Assembly (NCBI GenBank): GCA_033549345.1
Contig: JAWSUT010000013.1
Span: 1-64,000 of the forward strand
DNA: 64,000 nucleotides
From: JAWSUT01 sp033549345
GTDB lineage: Bacteria; Bacillota; Dethiobacteria; Dethiobacterales; Dethiobacteraceae
Reading direction: 5' to 3'
The notes below the pieces were generated by a model, which saw only the letters and a program-made list of their open reading frames with translations, was not told the DNA's origin and did not search any database. Position 1 is the first letter of the stretch; every line of letters begins with the position of its first letter. Position numbers and translations under genes: made by a program. Of this stretch, positions 40,809 through 49,327 are shown in pieces.

Positions 40809-41921
40809 ATGCGTAAGACGTCCATTTCTTTACTGCGTCCCGGCATGGTTTTGGCCAAGCCCGTTTACGGGCCTGACGGCCAGCTGTGGCTAAACGCCGG
40901 CGTAGAGTTGAGAAGTAACTATATAGCAAGCCTTTGGCGTACCGGGATACCGTTTGTCTATATCAGCGATCCATTGTTGGGTGACGCGGTGGTGGCAGAA
41001 GTTATTTCCGAAGAGACTCGCCGGCAGGCCGTAAAAATTCTCAAAGAAACCCTCAGTTCTACCAAGGCAAACACGTTCCGACAGGTTACCCCCCTTGTTA
41101 ACAACCGGTTTTCATTTATAGTGGAAAAAATGGTTCAGGAAGTCCTGGAAAACAAGGATATTGTCGTTAATCTTGCTGATATTCGTGATGCTGACGACTA
41201 TACTTTTCTGCATTCCGTTAATGTTTGTGTTTTGACTCTTTTGGCAGGTGCTGAGTTTGGCCTGAGCCGGTCGCAGCTTGGCGACATGGGAGTGGGTGCT
41301 CTGCTGCATGATATGGGAAAAATCTGGATAGACGATGAGATTCTTAAGAAAAAGGGCAGCCTAACCCCGGAAGAGTTTGCAGAAATCAAAAAGCACCCCA
41401 GTTTCGGCCACGAGATTCTCTCCGCTCAGGCAAATATATCGCCGGACAGCGTAAAAATTGTGATGCAGCATCATGAGCGGTGTGATGGCAGCGGCTACCC
41501 TTACCAGCTTACCACAGAAGAAATCCATCCCTATGCCAGGCTGGCCATGGTTGTTGATGTGTACGATGCACTGACATCCGACAGGCCCTATCGTGACTCA
41601 ATGAAACCTCATCAGGCCATTGAGATGATTACAGCCAGCTGTGAGATATACGACAACGATATGGTCACATCTTTTTTGCTGCATCTGGCGGCATACCCGG
41701 TGGGATCGGCCGTCCGTCTTTCCAGTGGAGATCTGGCTCTGGTGGTTAAGAACCGCAAAGGTGTGCCCCTCCGTCCCGTGGTACGGGTATGTAAAGACGG
41801 AGACGGCTTTTTGTATGCTGAGCCGTTTGATATCGATCTGACCGACCGCCTTGACCTTGTGATTACTGATGTTTTAAGTGACAAAGAACGGCAGTTGGAA
41901 CTGCCGCTGCCGGGAAACTAA
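40809..41921 (+). CDS. HD-GYP domain protein
   Basis: A 370-residue protein of the HD-GYP phosphodiesterase family, which break down cyclic di-GMP. ATG 40809 with ACAGGAGAT is preferred over an upstream TTG. The N-terminal 110 residues are an unassigned domain; then LLHDMGKIW (about 165-173) gives the HD metal pair and HHERCDGSGYP (about 221-231) gives the GYP signature. A C-terminal beta-rich region ends it. Neighbouring genes do not suggest a target, although Tad pili and other surface functions are often regulated by such enzymes. Confidence 0.88.
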   Translation: MRKTSISLLRPGMVLAKPVYGPDGQLWLNAGVELRSNYIASLWRTGIPFVYISDPLLGDAVVAEVISEETRRQAVKILKETLSSTKANTFRQVTPLVNNRFSFIVEKMVQEVLENKDIVVNLADIRDADDYTFLHSVNVCVLTLLAGAEFGLSRSQLGDMGVGALLHDMGKIWIDDEILKKKGSLTPEEFAEIKKHPSFGHEILSAQANISPDSVKIVMQHHERCDGSGYPYQLTTEEIHPYARLAMVVDVYDALTSDRPYRDSMKPHQAIEMITASCEIYDNDMVTSFLLHLAAYPVGSAVRLSSGDLALVVKNRKGVPLRPVVRVCKDGDGFLYAEPFDIDLTDRLDLVITDVLSDKERQLELPLPGN

Positions 41922-41939
41922 AGAAAGGATGTGTTACCC

Positions 41940-42059
41940 ATGGGGACAGCTGTTGATGAAGTGTATGTCTGTGAAATCTGCGGCAATACGGTGAGAGTAC
42001 TGAAAAACGGTGCAGGAACACTCGTCTGTTGCGGGGAACCGATGAAGAAGGAAGAATAA
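41940..42059 (+). CDS. Desulforedoxin-like small iron protein
   Basis: A 39-residue protein from ATG 41940 to TAA 42057. Four Cys (CEIC at 11 and 14, CC at 30 and 31) match the Fe(SCys)4 site of desulforedoxin and of the desulfoferrodoxin N-terminal domain. It is 18 bases behind the HD-GYP gene. The free-standing form is found in sulfate reducers and clostridia and may act in superoxide reduction together with rubredoxin. It ends in a strong terminator. Confidence 0.8.
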   Translation: MGTAVDEVYVCEICGNTVRVLKNGAGTLVCCGEPMKKEE

Positions 42060-42083
42060 CCCGGGAAAGCCCGGGTTATTTTT
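42055..42083 (+). terminator. Intrinsic terminator between desulforedoxin and OsmC genes
   Basis: AATAACCCGGG-AAAG-CCCGGGTTATT followed by TTTC, shared by the convergent genes; the stem overlaps both stop codons. Confidence 0.85.
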
Positions 42084-42519
42084 CTCTTGGTATTTCCCTG
42101 CCGTTTACAACGACCCGATAATGAAGTTCTGCGTTTAGGGAGTTAGCAACTACGCTGTATTTTTCAAACGAGCTCTGCACTGCTTTTAAGGCCTGCTGCG
42201 GGTCAATTTCCCCGTTTATTCTGTAAACTGCGGTAATGGAGGCAAATGATTTTGGGCGTACTTCTTTTCTGGTTCCCGAGAGCTCTACATCGAATGAGAC
42301 AGGAGAGGCATGAAATTTTGCCAGCAGGGAGAGGATATCCATGCTGGTACAACCTCCAAGAGCAGTGAGCAGCAGTTCACTTGGCAGAAAGCCCCTACCC
42401 TGTCCTCCGGCTTTGGCAGAGCCATCAAGGGTTACCGTATATCCGGAAGGCGCATCCGCTTCAAGAAACATTCCGTCGTGCCATTTAAGATGTACCGGTT
42501 GCAAAAAAAACACCTCCAT
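42076..42519 (-). CDS. OsmC/Ohr-family protein
   Basis: A 147-residue protein of the OsmC fold. It has the N-terminal peroxidatic motif ELLLTALGGCTSMDI (Cys about 57) and a Glu/Arg network, but the second Cys usual in the C-terminal part is replaced: the segment reads KYSVVANSL. Ohr and OsmC need both Cys for the disulfide cycle, so this may be a YhfA-like member with another role. Starts at ATG 42519 after AGGTGTTTTTTTTG, a weak site. Convergent with the redox genes. Confidence 0.78.
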   Translation of the reverse strand: MEVFFLQPVHLKWHDGMFLEADAPSGYTVTLDGSAKAGGQGRGFLPSELLLTALGGCTSMDILSLLAKFHASPVSFDVELSGTRKEVRPKSFASITAVYRINGEIDPQQALKAVQSSFEKYSVVANSLNAELHYRVVVNGREIPREK

Positions 42520-42572
42520 GTTGTTAATAGCCTGTTATAAAAAGATACTACGCATAACCGGGAGTGATCCAT

Positions 42573-43502
42573 TTGACTGAAAAAATTTTCATTGGTGACC
42601 ATGTGATAGCCGCCTTGCAGGAAAAAATGCCACTTGTGGCACTGGAAACGGCTCTGGTCACGCACGGGCTGCCAAAACCACTGAATGTGGAGACTGCTTT
42701 GGCAATGGAAGCAGCGGTCAGAGCAGAAGGTGCTGTGCCCTGCACAATCGGTGTTTTGGGGGGGCGTATTGTGCTTGGTCTGGCCCCAGACGAACTTGAC
42801 CGGCTGGCTGCTGAAAATGAACCGGTTAAAATCGGCCTCCGGGAGCTGCCCTATGCTGCGGCGTCTGAGAAGTCAGGCGGCACCACCGTTTCAGCAACGT
42901 CATACCTTGCCCACCGCTATGGCATTCGCATCTTTGCTACCGGCGGCATTGGCGGAGTACACCGGGGTGCGGGTACAACCTTTGACATTTCGAATGATCT
43001 GACGGTACTCGGCAGAACACCACTGACGGTGGTTTCATCCGGTGCCAAGGCGATACTGGATCTGAAGCTAACCCTGGAGTATCTGGAGACGGCGGGTGTC
43101 ACTGTTGCCGGTTATAAAACAAAGACATTTCCCGCCTTTTACTCACAAAGTTCCCCATACAAGCTGCCTTTGCAGTTAACGTCGGCGAGCCAGGCCGCAC
43201 AGGTGGCGTTGGTCCGAGACGGTCTTGGGCTTCCCTCGGCGCTTCTTGTCTGCAATCCTGTACCGCAGGATGTGGAAATACCCTGGAGCGAACTCATGAG
43301 TCTTGTGGCGCAGGCTGATGACGAAATCCGCAAAGGAGGAATCAGCGGACAGGACGTGACACCGGAAATGTTAAGAAGAATGTTTGTGTTGTCGGAAGAG
43401 CGGACGCTTAAAGCCAACCTGGCGCTCTTGGTCGAAAATGCCCGGCTTGGCGCCCAAATCGCATGCAACATGCAGATACTAAGGAGTGAAAACGATGGAT
43501 AG
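42573..43502 (+). CDS. psuG: Pseudouridine-5'-phosphate glycosidase
   Basis: Reversibly splits pseudouridine 5'-phosphate into uracil and ribose 5-phosphate. TTG 42573, after GGAGTG, is chosen; product 309 residues. Signature segments VALETALVTHGLP, CTIGVLGGRI, and FATGGIGGVHRG are all present, with DISNDL nearby. PsuK, the usual kinase partner, is absent; instead a DUF1786 gene overlaps its end by eight bases. Length is typical. Confidence 0.9.
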   Translation: MTEKIFIGDHVIAALQEKMPLVALETALVTHGLPKPLNVETALAMEAAVRAEGAVPCTIGVLGGRIVLGLAPDELDRLAAENEPVKIGLRELPYAAASEKSGGTTVSATSYLAHRYGIRIFATGGIGGVHRGAGTTFDISNDLTVLGRTPLTVVSSGAKAILDLKLTLEYLETAGVTVAGYKTKTFPAFYSQSSPYKLPLQLTSASQAAQVALVRDGLGLPSALLVCNPVPQDVEIPWSELMSLVAQADDEIRKGGISGQDVTPEMLRRMFVLSEERTLKANLALLVENARLGAQIACNMQILRSENDG

Positions 43503-44514
43503 ACTGCTGGCCATTGACATTGGCGGCGGTACGCAGGATATTCTGCTCTATGAAACGGGAAAACCGCTGGAGAATTGCGTTCAACTGGTGTTGCCTTCAC
43601 CTACGGTGATTGTGGCCGGCAAAATCAACAGAGCAACAGAACAGGGCAAACCAGTCTGGCTCCATGGCCGTGTTATGGGGGGAGGCCCTTCTGCAAAAGC
43701 TGTTAAGAACCACCTTGCCTGCGGCCTGCCGGTGTTTGCCACCCGGGAAGCGGCACTGACTATGCACGACAACCCGGAAATAGTCAGGCAAACGGGTATT
43801 GTCATTACAGAAGACCCGCCGGCAAAGGCAATGCATGTGCGTCTTGGTGATTTGGACACCCACATGCTGGAGCGGATACTTGGTGAGGTCGGTGTTACGC
43901 TGCCTGAGCAGTACGCTGTTGCCGTCCAGGATCACGGCTATTCCCCTGACGAGTCAAACCGGATTTTCCGCTTCCGGATTTGGGAGCAGTTTATGGCCGC
44001 AGGAGGCAGGCTGAAGGATTTGGCCTATAAAAACCCTCCTGAGTACCTGACCAGAATGCGCGCGGTGCAGGATGAATTTCCGGATACTCTGCTGATGGAT
44101 ACCTGCGGTGCTGCGCTTCTGGGCGCCCTGACAGACCCCCTGGTCAGTGAAACGGCAGAACGTGCCCCGGTAGCAATCATCAATCTGGGCAATCAGCATA
44201 CATTTGCAGCCATCGTGCAAAAGGACAGAATTCTGGGTCTTTTTGAGCATCATACAGGTGTAATGTCCGCGGAAAAAGTGAATCGTTATCTGAAGAAACT
44301 TTGTTCGGCAGAACTGACAAACAAAGAGATTCAGGACGACTTGGGGCACGGCTCGGTTCCACCGGCCAGCCCGTTGGAACCGAGCCTGACAGTAGCCACA
44401 GGGCCGCGGCGCGCCATGCTCTCACCCGATGAATACTATTTTGCCGCACCTCAGGGCAATATGATGCTCATGGGTTGTTTTGGCCTGGTGGCGGCAGCGG
44501 GATTCTTTACATAA
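43495..44514 (+). CDS. DUF1786 protein with ASKHA-like nucleotide motif
   Basis: A 339-residue protein starting at ATG 43495, eight bases after AAGGAG and overlapping psuG. The first residues DRLLAIDIGGGTQDILLYE (phosphate loop of actin-hsp70-sugar kinase folds) and a later VAIINLGNQHTFAAIV (about 222-237, the second loop) suggest an ATPase or kinase. The middle holds VQDHGYSPDESNR. It is a named domain family of unknown role. The overlap with psuG hints at a shared pathway; it could replace the missing PsuK kinase, but that is inference. Confidence 0.6.
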   Translation: MDRLLAIDIGGGTQDILLYETGKPLENCVQLVLPSPTVIVAGKINRATEQGKPVWLHGRVMGGGPSAKAVKNHLACGLPVFATREAALTMHDNPEIVRQTGIVITEDPPAKAMHVRLGDLDTHMLERILGEVGVTLPEQYAVAVQDHGYSPDESNRIFRFRIWEQFMAAGGRLKDLAYKNPPEYLTRMRAVQDEFPDTLLMDTCGAALLGALTDPLVSETAERAPVAIINLGNQHTFAAIVQKDRILGLFEHHTGVMSAEKVNRYLKKLCSAELTNKEIQDDLGHGSVPPASPLEPSLTVATGPRRAMLSPDEYYFAAPQGNMMLMGCFGLVAAAGFFT

Positions 44515-44561
44515 GCGCCGGGCAAAGATGCTTGTTCTTATTCTACCGGAGGAGGAGTTAC

Positions 44562-44999
44562 ATGATTAAGGAATACAGCAAAGGACGTGTATTTCTGGGC
44601 AGGCTCCCGTTTGGCGGTGACCTGCTGGCGGAAGCGGAAAAACTGGCCGCACAGCTGCAGATTAAAGTAGGGTTTCTTCGTATTATCGGTGCAGTAGCGA
44701 AAGGCACATATGCTTTTTATGACCAGAATAAGAGGACATACCAGTTTCACAGCCTTGATGAACACCTGGAAATTGTCTCCTGTATCGGCAATCTGACGTT
44801 TTTAGACGGGCGGGAAAAAGCCCATCTGCACATTACCTACTCCGATAAAGAAGGCCGTTGTTTCGGCGGCCACCTCAGTGAGGGTACGGTGATTTTTGCT
44901 GCGGAATTCTATCTGGAAGAACTCTTGGGCGAAGAACTTCATCGTTGCCATGATGAGGAGACAGGACTGCCGCTGTGGAAGAAAGAACGTTACGTGTAA
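44562..44999 (+). CDS. PPC/DUF296-domain protein
   Basis: A 145-residue protein with ATG 44562 after GGAGGAGG. It matches the plant-and-prokaryote-conserved domain: RLPFGGDLLAEAEKLAAQL, FLRIIGAVAKGTYAFYD, and GGHLSEGTVIFAAEFYLEEL. In bacteria these proteins trimerise and are sometimes next to DNA-related genes, but the role is unclear. It is 47 bases after the DUF1786 gene and may be part of the same transcript. Confidence 0.78.
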   Translation: MIKEYSKGRVFLGRLPFGGDLLAEAEKLAAQLQIKVGFLRIIGAVAKGTYAFYDQNKRTYQFHSLDEHLEIVSCIGNLTFLDGREKAHLHITYSDKEGRCFGGHLSEGTVIFAAEFYLEELLGEELHRCHDEETGLPLWKKERYV

Positions 45000-45005
45000 G
45001 GTTCA

Positions 45006-45040
45006 GGCAAGGGTAGACAGGTAACCTGCCTACCCTTGCC
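45006..45040 (+). terminator. Long perfect hairpin after the PPC gene
   Basis: GGCAAGGGTAG (45006-45016) pairs with CTACCCTTGCC (45030-45040), with CAGGT/ACCTG between. No T run follows, but a second hairpin comes next. Confidence 0.5.
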
Positions 45041-45048
45041 ACTGATGA

Positions 45049-45075
45049 AGCCCCGGCATTGCCGGGGCTTTTACA
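45049..45075 (+). terminator. Intrinsic terminator between PPC and sod genes
   Basis: AGCCCCGGC-ATT-GCCGGGGCT followed by TTTA. Works for the convergent sod gene too. Confidence 0.8.
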
Positions 45076-45078
45076 TGC

Positions 45079-45669
45079 TTATTTATTTAGTTTGGTCAGT
45101 CGCTCACTGACAACATCCCAGTCAATGACATTCATAAAGGCGTCAATGTAGGGAGGACGTTTTACGCCATAGTCAATCATATAGGCATGCTCATAGGTGT
45201 CCATGACAAGTACGGGGACACAGTTCCAGATTGGCCCCAGATTATGGGCATCATTGCCGATGTTATGCAGCGTGCCGCTCTCCAGGTCATACATCAGCAC
45301 TACCCAGCCGCGTACTGCAAGCCCTGTGGCTTTGAAATCTTTTTCCCAGGCTTCAAAGGAGCCGAAATCGCGCTCAATCAGTTCCAGCGCTTTGCCGGTG
45401 GCCCGGCCGCCGCTCCCACCCATGTTTTCAAAATATGCTTCATGGAGTTTGACTCCGTTTAGGGCGAATGTTTCTTCAATTTTCATGGCCCTTAAATCAC
45501 TGTAGGTCTGATTGGCTTTCCCGTAATCCACAGATTTTATTGCATTGCGAATTTCATTGACTTTATTAACATACCCTTTGTAGAGAACACCATGATGGTC
45601 TTCCAACTGCTGTTTGGAGAAGCCGTCCATCTCGTTTGTTTTCAGTTCTTTTGCTACAAGTTCAGACAT
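45079..45669 (-). CDS. sodA: Superoxide dismutase (Fe/Mn type)
   Basis: Destroys superoxide in the cytosol. A 196-residue protein with the metal ligands in HHGVLYKGY (about 25), LHEAYFEN (about 76), and MDTYEHAYMID (Asp and His about 157 and 161). ATG follows AAGGAGG. The set with rubredoxin and desulforedoxin suggests the organism tolerates some oxygen. Iron or manganese use cannot be settled by sequence here. Confidence 0.93.
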   Translation of the reverse strand: MSELVAKELKTNEMDGFSKQQLEDHHGVLYKGYVNKVNEIRNAIKSVDYGKANQTYSDLRAMKIEETFALNGVKLHEAYFENMGGSGGRATGKALELIERDFGSFEAWEKDFKATGLAVRGWVVLMYDLESGTLHNIGNDAHNLGPIWNCVPVLVMDTYEHAYMIDYGVKRPPYIDAFMNVIDWDVVSERLTKLNK

Positions 45670-45822
45670 TGTTTTCCCTCCTTAAGTTTAAGCTGCTCAT
45701 TTACGTCTATCATATCAATTTCCTGGCCGGGATAAAAGCCGCCGGAGCAACACGTAATAATTCATTAATTCTTGCCAACCGACAGCAAAAGATGGTACTC
45801 TCTAGAAAAGGGGGGTGAGTAT

Positions 45823-45912
45823 ATGAATACACTGCTGCTTGGACTTTTTTACCTGGTGCTGCTTGTGGGTATCGGCTTTCTGGTCACAAGACTGGGTGGA
45901 GGCGGAGGCTGA
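45823..45912 (+). CDS. 29-residue single-pass membrane peptide upstream of trkAH
   Basis: ATG 45823 follows an excellent AGGGGGGTGAG site. The peptide is MNTLLLGLF followed by YLVLLVGIGFLVTRL and a tail of five Gly. One membrane helix and a glycine tail. It lies 60 bases before trkA, on the same strand. Small hydrophobic subunits are known beside potassium transporters such as KdpF; here a role is inferred only from place and shape. Confidence 0.5.
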   Translation: MNTLLLGLFYLVLLVGIGFLVTRLGGGGG

Positions 45913-45972
45913 CAATAAATAAATTGGCTCACTGGACGTGGGCTATGGTATAAAAGTGCGGGGGGGAACATT

Positions 45973-47376
45973 GTGCGGGTAATAATAATCGGTGGAGGAG
46001 AGGTGGGAACCGAACTGGCCCGCAGCCTTTCTTCTGATCATGATGTGGTCATCATTGAGCAAAACAAAATGGTAGCAACGAAGCTGCGCAATGAGATTGA
46101 TTGTCAGTTTATTTTAGGCAACGGGGCTTCTACTGCTGTCCTTGAAGCTGCCGCAGTGCGCAAAGCAGGCTTACTGATTGCCGTTACTGAAACAGATGAG
46201 GTTAATATCATTTCCTGTATGCTGGGCAAACGGTTTGGCGTGGATAAGACGGTTGCCCGGTTACGAAACAGTGAATACACACATGGCAAGCACATACTGC
46301 ACAATGAACTGATGGGTATTGACTATATTATAAATCCGGAACGTGTGGCGGGTGAGGAGATTGCCCACTTTATCCTAAATCCCGGAATCATCGAAAGTGA
46401 TTATTATGCCGGTGGGCGTGTTCATTTGTCCGGCTATAGGGTTGATAAAGGCTTTCCCTTTATCAATAAAAAACTGCAAAACATAAAAATGCCTTCTGGA
46501 AGTATTATCTGTACCATCATTCGCGGAGATGAAGTGATACTGCCCGGTGGCGGGGATGTGCTATTAGAAGAAGATGAAATATATGTACTGGGTAAAACCA
46601 GTAACCGGGCAACATTGTTCTGGGGGGCAAAAAAAGAAGTTTCGAACCAGAGGGTGGTTATTGCCGGAGGCGGGCGGGTAGGCCTGCAGCTGGCACAGCT
46701 TCTTGAACAGAGTCCTTCAGCTCCGCATCACATTAAAGTAATAGACAAAGACGGAGACCACTGTGAAGAAATCTCTGAGGAACTGAAGTATACCCAGGTG
46801 TATCATGGAGATGTCACTGATGTTCAGTTTCTGAAAAATATTCATATCAACGAAACAGATATCTTTGTGGCAGTAACAGGTGATGATGAAATTAACTTAC
46901 TCTCCACTATGCTTGCCAGAAAGATGGGAGCCCAAAGAACGGTGTCCGAAGTTATTCGTCAGGATTATCAGCTGATTCTCAGCTCCATTGGCATCGATAA
47001 GGTCGTGAGTCCCAGGTTACTGACGGCCACGATTATCATGCGGCTGGTTCGTACAGACAACATCGTCAGCATGTCTATTCTCAGGGACGGTAAAGTGCAG
47101 TTAATGGAAGCTGTAATTGCACAGGGTTCGGCCATTGACGGAAAAAGGCTGAAAGATATAGGCTTTCCGAAGGGTGTCTTATTTGGCGCAGTTGCCCGTG
47201 AGGAAAAAATTATCGTGCCGGACGGTAATCAGCGCATTTATGCCGGGGATAGGGTAGTGGTGTTTATGCTGCCAGAACATGCAGATCGCCTGGCAGGAAT
47301 ATTCTCAACCGGTAAGTTCAGAAATATTGGTAGTTTTCCTGCTCTTCACAAATTCAATGTGGGTAAAAATCTATGA
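45973..47376 (+). CDS. trkA: TrkA potassium uptake regulator
   Basis: Cytosolic regulatory subunit of the Trk/Ktr potassium transporter, 467 residues, with two RCK domains: NAD-binding GGGEVGTELA (about 6-15) and a second GGGRVGLQLA (about 233-242), each followed by a TrkA_C-like domain. GTG 45973 follows a GGGGGG tract. The stop overlaps trkH by ATGA, so the two subunits are coupled. Confidence 0.93.
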   Translation: MRVIIIGGGEVGTELARSLSSDHDVVIIEQNKMVATKLRNEIDCQFILGNGASTAVLEAAAVRKAGLLIAVTETDEVNIISCMLGKRFGVDKTVARLRNSEYTHGKHILHNELMGIDYIINPERVAGEEIAHFILNPGIIESDYYAGGRVHLSGYRVDKGFPFINKKLQNIKMPSGSIICTIIRGDEVILPGGGDVLLEEDEIYVLGKTSNRATLFWGAKKEVSNQRVVIAGGGRVGLQLAQLLEQSPSAPHHIKVIDKDGDHCEEISEELKYTQVYHGDVTDVQFLKNIHINETDIFVAVTGDDEINLLSTMLARKMGAQRTVSEVIRQDYQLILSSIGIDKVVSPRLLTATIIMRLVRTDNIVSMSILRDGKVQLMEAVIAQGSAIDGKRLKDIGFPKGVLFGAVAREEKIIVPDGNQRIYAGDRVVVFMLPEHADRLAGIFSTGKFRNIGSFPALHKFNVGKNL

Positions 47377-48845
47377 AATGGGTAAGAATTAGCTATCTTT
47401 TGGGTTCACTCTTACTCTATCTATCCTTTGCCATGCTTGTACCACTTTTATGGTCAATGTGGGACCGTGGTCCGGATAGGATTGCATTTAGTTTGTCCGT
47501 AATGCTCTCACTTTTTGCGGGTTATATTTTAATGCGTTTGGGTAAGGCACCTGATGAACTCTCCGTTCGGGAAAGCTTTGCTTTTGTCACTCTGGCTTGG
47601 ATAGCCGCAGCAGTATTTGGCGCACTACCGTTTTATATATCAGGGGTCACACCCCAGTTCCTTGACGCTTTTTTTGAGACTATGTCGGGTCTTACAACGA
47701 CAGGTGCGACCATTCTTCCACAGATAGAAACTCTGCCCAAAGGAATTTTGTTCTGGCGCAGCATGACACACTGGTTGGGTGGTATGGGAATCATTGTGCT
47801 TTTTGTGGCTGTTTTCCCCAAGCTTGGAGTTAGTGCCGGGTACATGCTCCAGGCAGAATCACCAGGTCCCATTTCACAGCGTATTGCCCCGCGTATCGCC
47901 CAGACGGCTAAAATTCTATGGATTATTTATATTGTAGTTAGTGCTGCACAGACTGTTTCTTTAATTTCTTTGGGTTTTTCTCTTTTTGACGCGCTGACAC
48001 ATACTTTCGGAACCGTTGCCACCGGAGGCTTTTCTACGAAAAACACAAGTATTGCTGCGTTTGGCAGCTCCGCTGCAGAATGGATTTTTATTATATTTAT
48101 GTTGATTGCCGGATGTAATTTCGCACTTTACTATCATCTGGTATTTGGTAAAATAGCGGCCCTTTGGAATGACAGAGAAGCACGCTTTTACTTTTTTATA
48201 GCTCTTATGGCTTCCGCCATGGTGTTCATCAATATTCACAGTTATTACGATAATCCGGCAGAAAGTGTACGTACTGCGGTATTTCAGGTTGTTTCCATTT
48301 TGACAACCACAGGTTTTACAACCGCTGATTTTAACGCCTGGCCGGAATTCAGCCGAATGCTACTTTTATTGCTGATGTTTTTCGGCGGATGCGGTGGATC
48401 AACTGCAGGCTCAATCAAAGTGATCAGGGTTTTGGTTGTCTTTAAGTTTCTGTTACGTGAACTAAAAAAAACTGTAAGCCCGCATGCTGTAATCCCCCTG
48501 AGGGTCGGAGGATATGTTTTACCTCACGACGTAGTGACCAGCATAGTGGCGTTTACCGGCCTTTATATCATTATTTTTGTCATATCAGGCCTGTATTTGA
48601 CGTACTTGGGCTACGAACCGGTGACAGCTTTTTCAGCGGTAGCCGCTACTCAGGGAAATGTGGGACCAGGACTGGGACAAGTAGGGCCAACCCATACGTA
48701 CGCTACGCTGCATGACAGGGCAAAAATTTTGCTCACACTGCTGATGCTGGTGGGCCGTCTGGAAATCTATACGGTGTTGGCATTTCTTCTGCCTGAATCG
48801 AGGTTACGTGTCGCACCGGTTCGGCGTCGTCAAATGCGTATGTAA
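47373..48845 (+). CDS. trkH: TrkH-type potassium transporter
   Basis: Membrane subunit of 490 residues with four repeated pore motifs of the potassium channel type, recognisable as FETMSGLTTTGATI, FGTVATGGFSTKNT, VSILTTTGFTTADF and VAATQGNVGPGL. Ten or so helices. Gated by TrkA, with which it overlaps. The first two pore motifs are typical of Ktr/Trk; the last is less conserved, as usual. Confidence 0.93.
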   Translation: MKWVRISYLLGSLLLYLSFAMLVPLLWSMWDRGPDRIAFSLSVMLSLFAGYILMRLGKAPDELSVRESFAFVTLAWIAAAVFGALPFYISGVTPQFLDAFFETMSGLTTTGATILPQIETLPKGILFWRSMTHWLGGMGIIVLFVAVFPKLGVSAGYMLQAESPGPISQRIAPRIAQTAKILWIIYIVVSAAQTVSLISLGFSLFDALTHTFGTVATGGFSTKNTSIAAFGSSAAEWIFIIFMLIAGCNFALYYHLVFGKIAALWNDREARFYFFIALMASAMVFINIHSYYDNPAESVRTAVFQVVSILTTTGFTTADFNAWPEFSRMLLLLLMFFGGCGGSTAGSIKVIRVLVVFKFLLRELKKTVSPHAVIPLRVGGYVLPHDVVTSIVAFTGLYIIIFVISGLYLTYLGYEPVTAFSAVAATQGNVGPGLGQVGPTHTYATLHDRAKILLTLLMLVGRLEIYTVLAFLLPESRLRVAPVRRRQMRM

Positions 48846-48930
48846 AATTAGCGTGTACGCTAAACAGGTAAAAAATTATTAGTAATTATGCCGCTTTGGG
48901 AGATGATATATTAAAAAGAGGTGATTTAGT

Positions 48931-49224
48931 TTGCCGATTTTAGAGATCAGTATCATGCCCATCGGTACAGACGAGGCAAGTTTCAGCAGCTACATCGACA
49001 AAGCCTGCCATGTTGTGGAGAATCACGGTTTACAATACCGCGTTACACCTATGGCCACAATGGTGGAGGGCGAAATGGAGAAGCTGATGGATGTGGTCAG
49101 GGATGTTCACAGCCTGCCGTTTGCGTCAGGAGTAGAGAGGGTGATTACCAACGTCACCATTGACGAGCGCCGTGACAAAGTCATGGATATGGAGCAAATG
49201 GTCAACTCAGTTAATAACCACTAG
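48931..49224 (+). CDS. Thiamine-binding protein family (UPF0045/MTH1187)
   Basis: A 97-residue protein, TTG 48931 after AAAGAGGTGA. It fits the UPF0045/MTH1187 small ferredoxin-fold family: LEISIMPIGTDEASFSSYID, YRVTPMATMVEGE and ITNVTIDERRD. Members bind thiamine or related molecules in some cases. It ends in a perfect hairpin. No thiamine operon is adjacent, though a thiD lies in the window. Confidence 0.8.
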   Translation: MPILEISIMPIGTDEASFSSYIDKACHVVENHGLQYRVTPMATMVEGEMEKLMDVVRDVHSLPFASGVERVITNVTIDERRDKVMDMEQMVNSVNNH

Positions 49225-49230
49225 CAAGAA

Positions 49231-49259
49231 GTAAAACAGCCGAAGGGCTGTTTTACTTT
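49231..49259 (+). terminator. Intrinsic terminator
   Basis: GTAAAACAGCC-GAAG-GGCTGTTTTAC, an 11-pair stem with T-rich right arm. Confidence 0.85.
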
Positions 49260-49327
49260 GGTGAAGGAACAATACCCTCTGCTGTAGAATATTACATTCC
49301 TACAGACAAAAAAGGGGTGTTGTTTTT

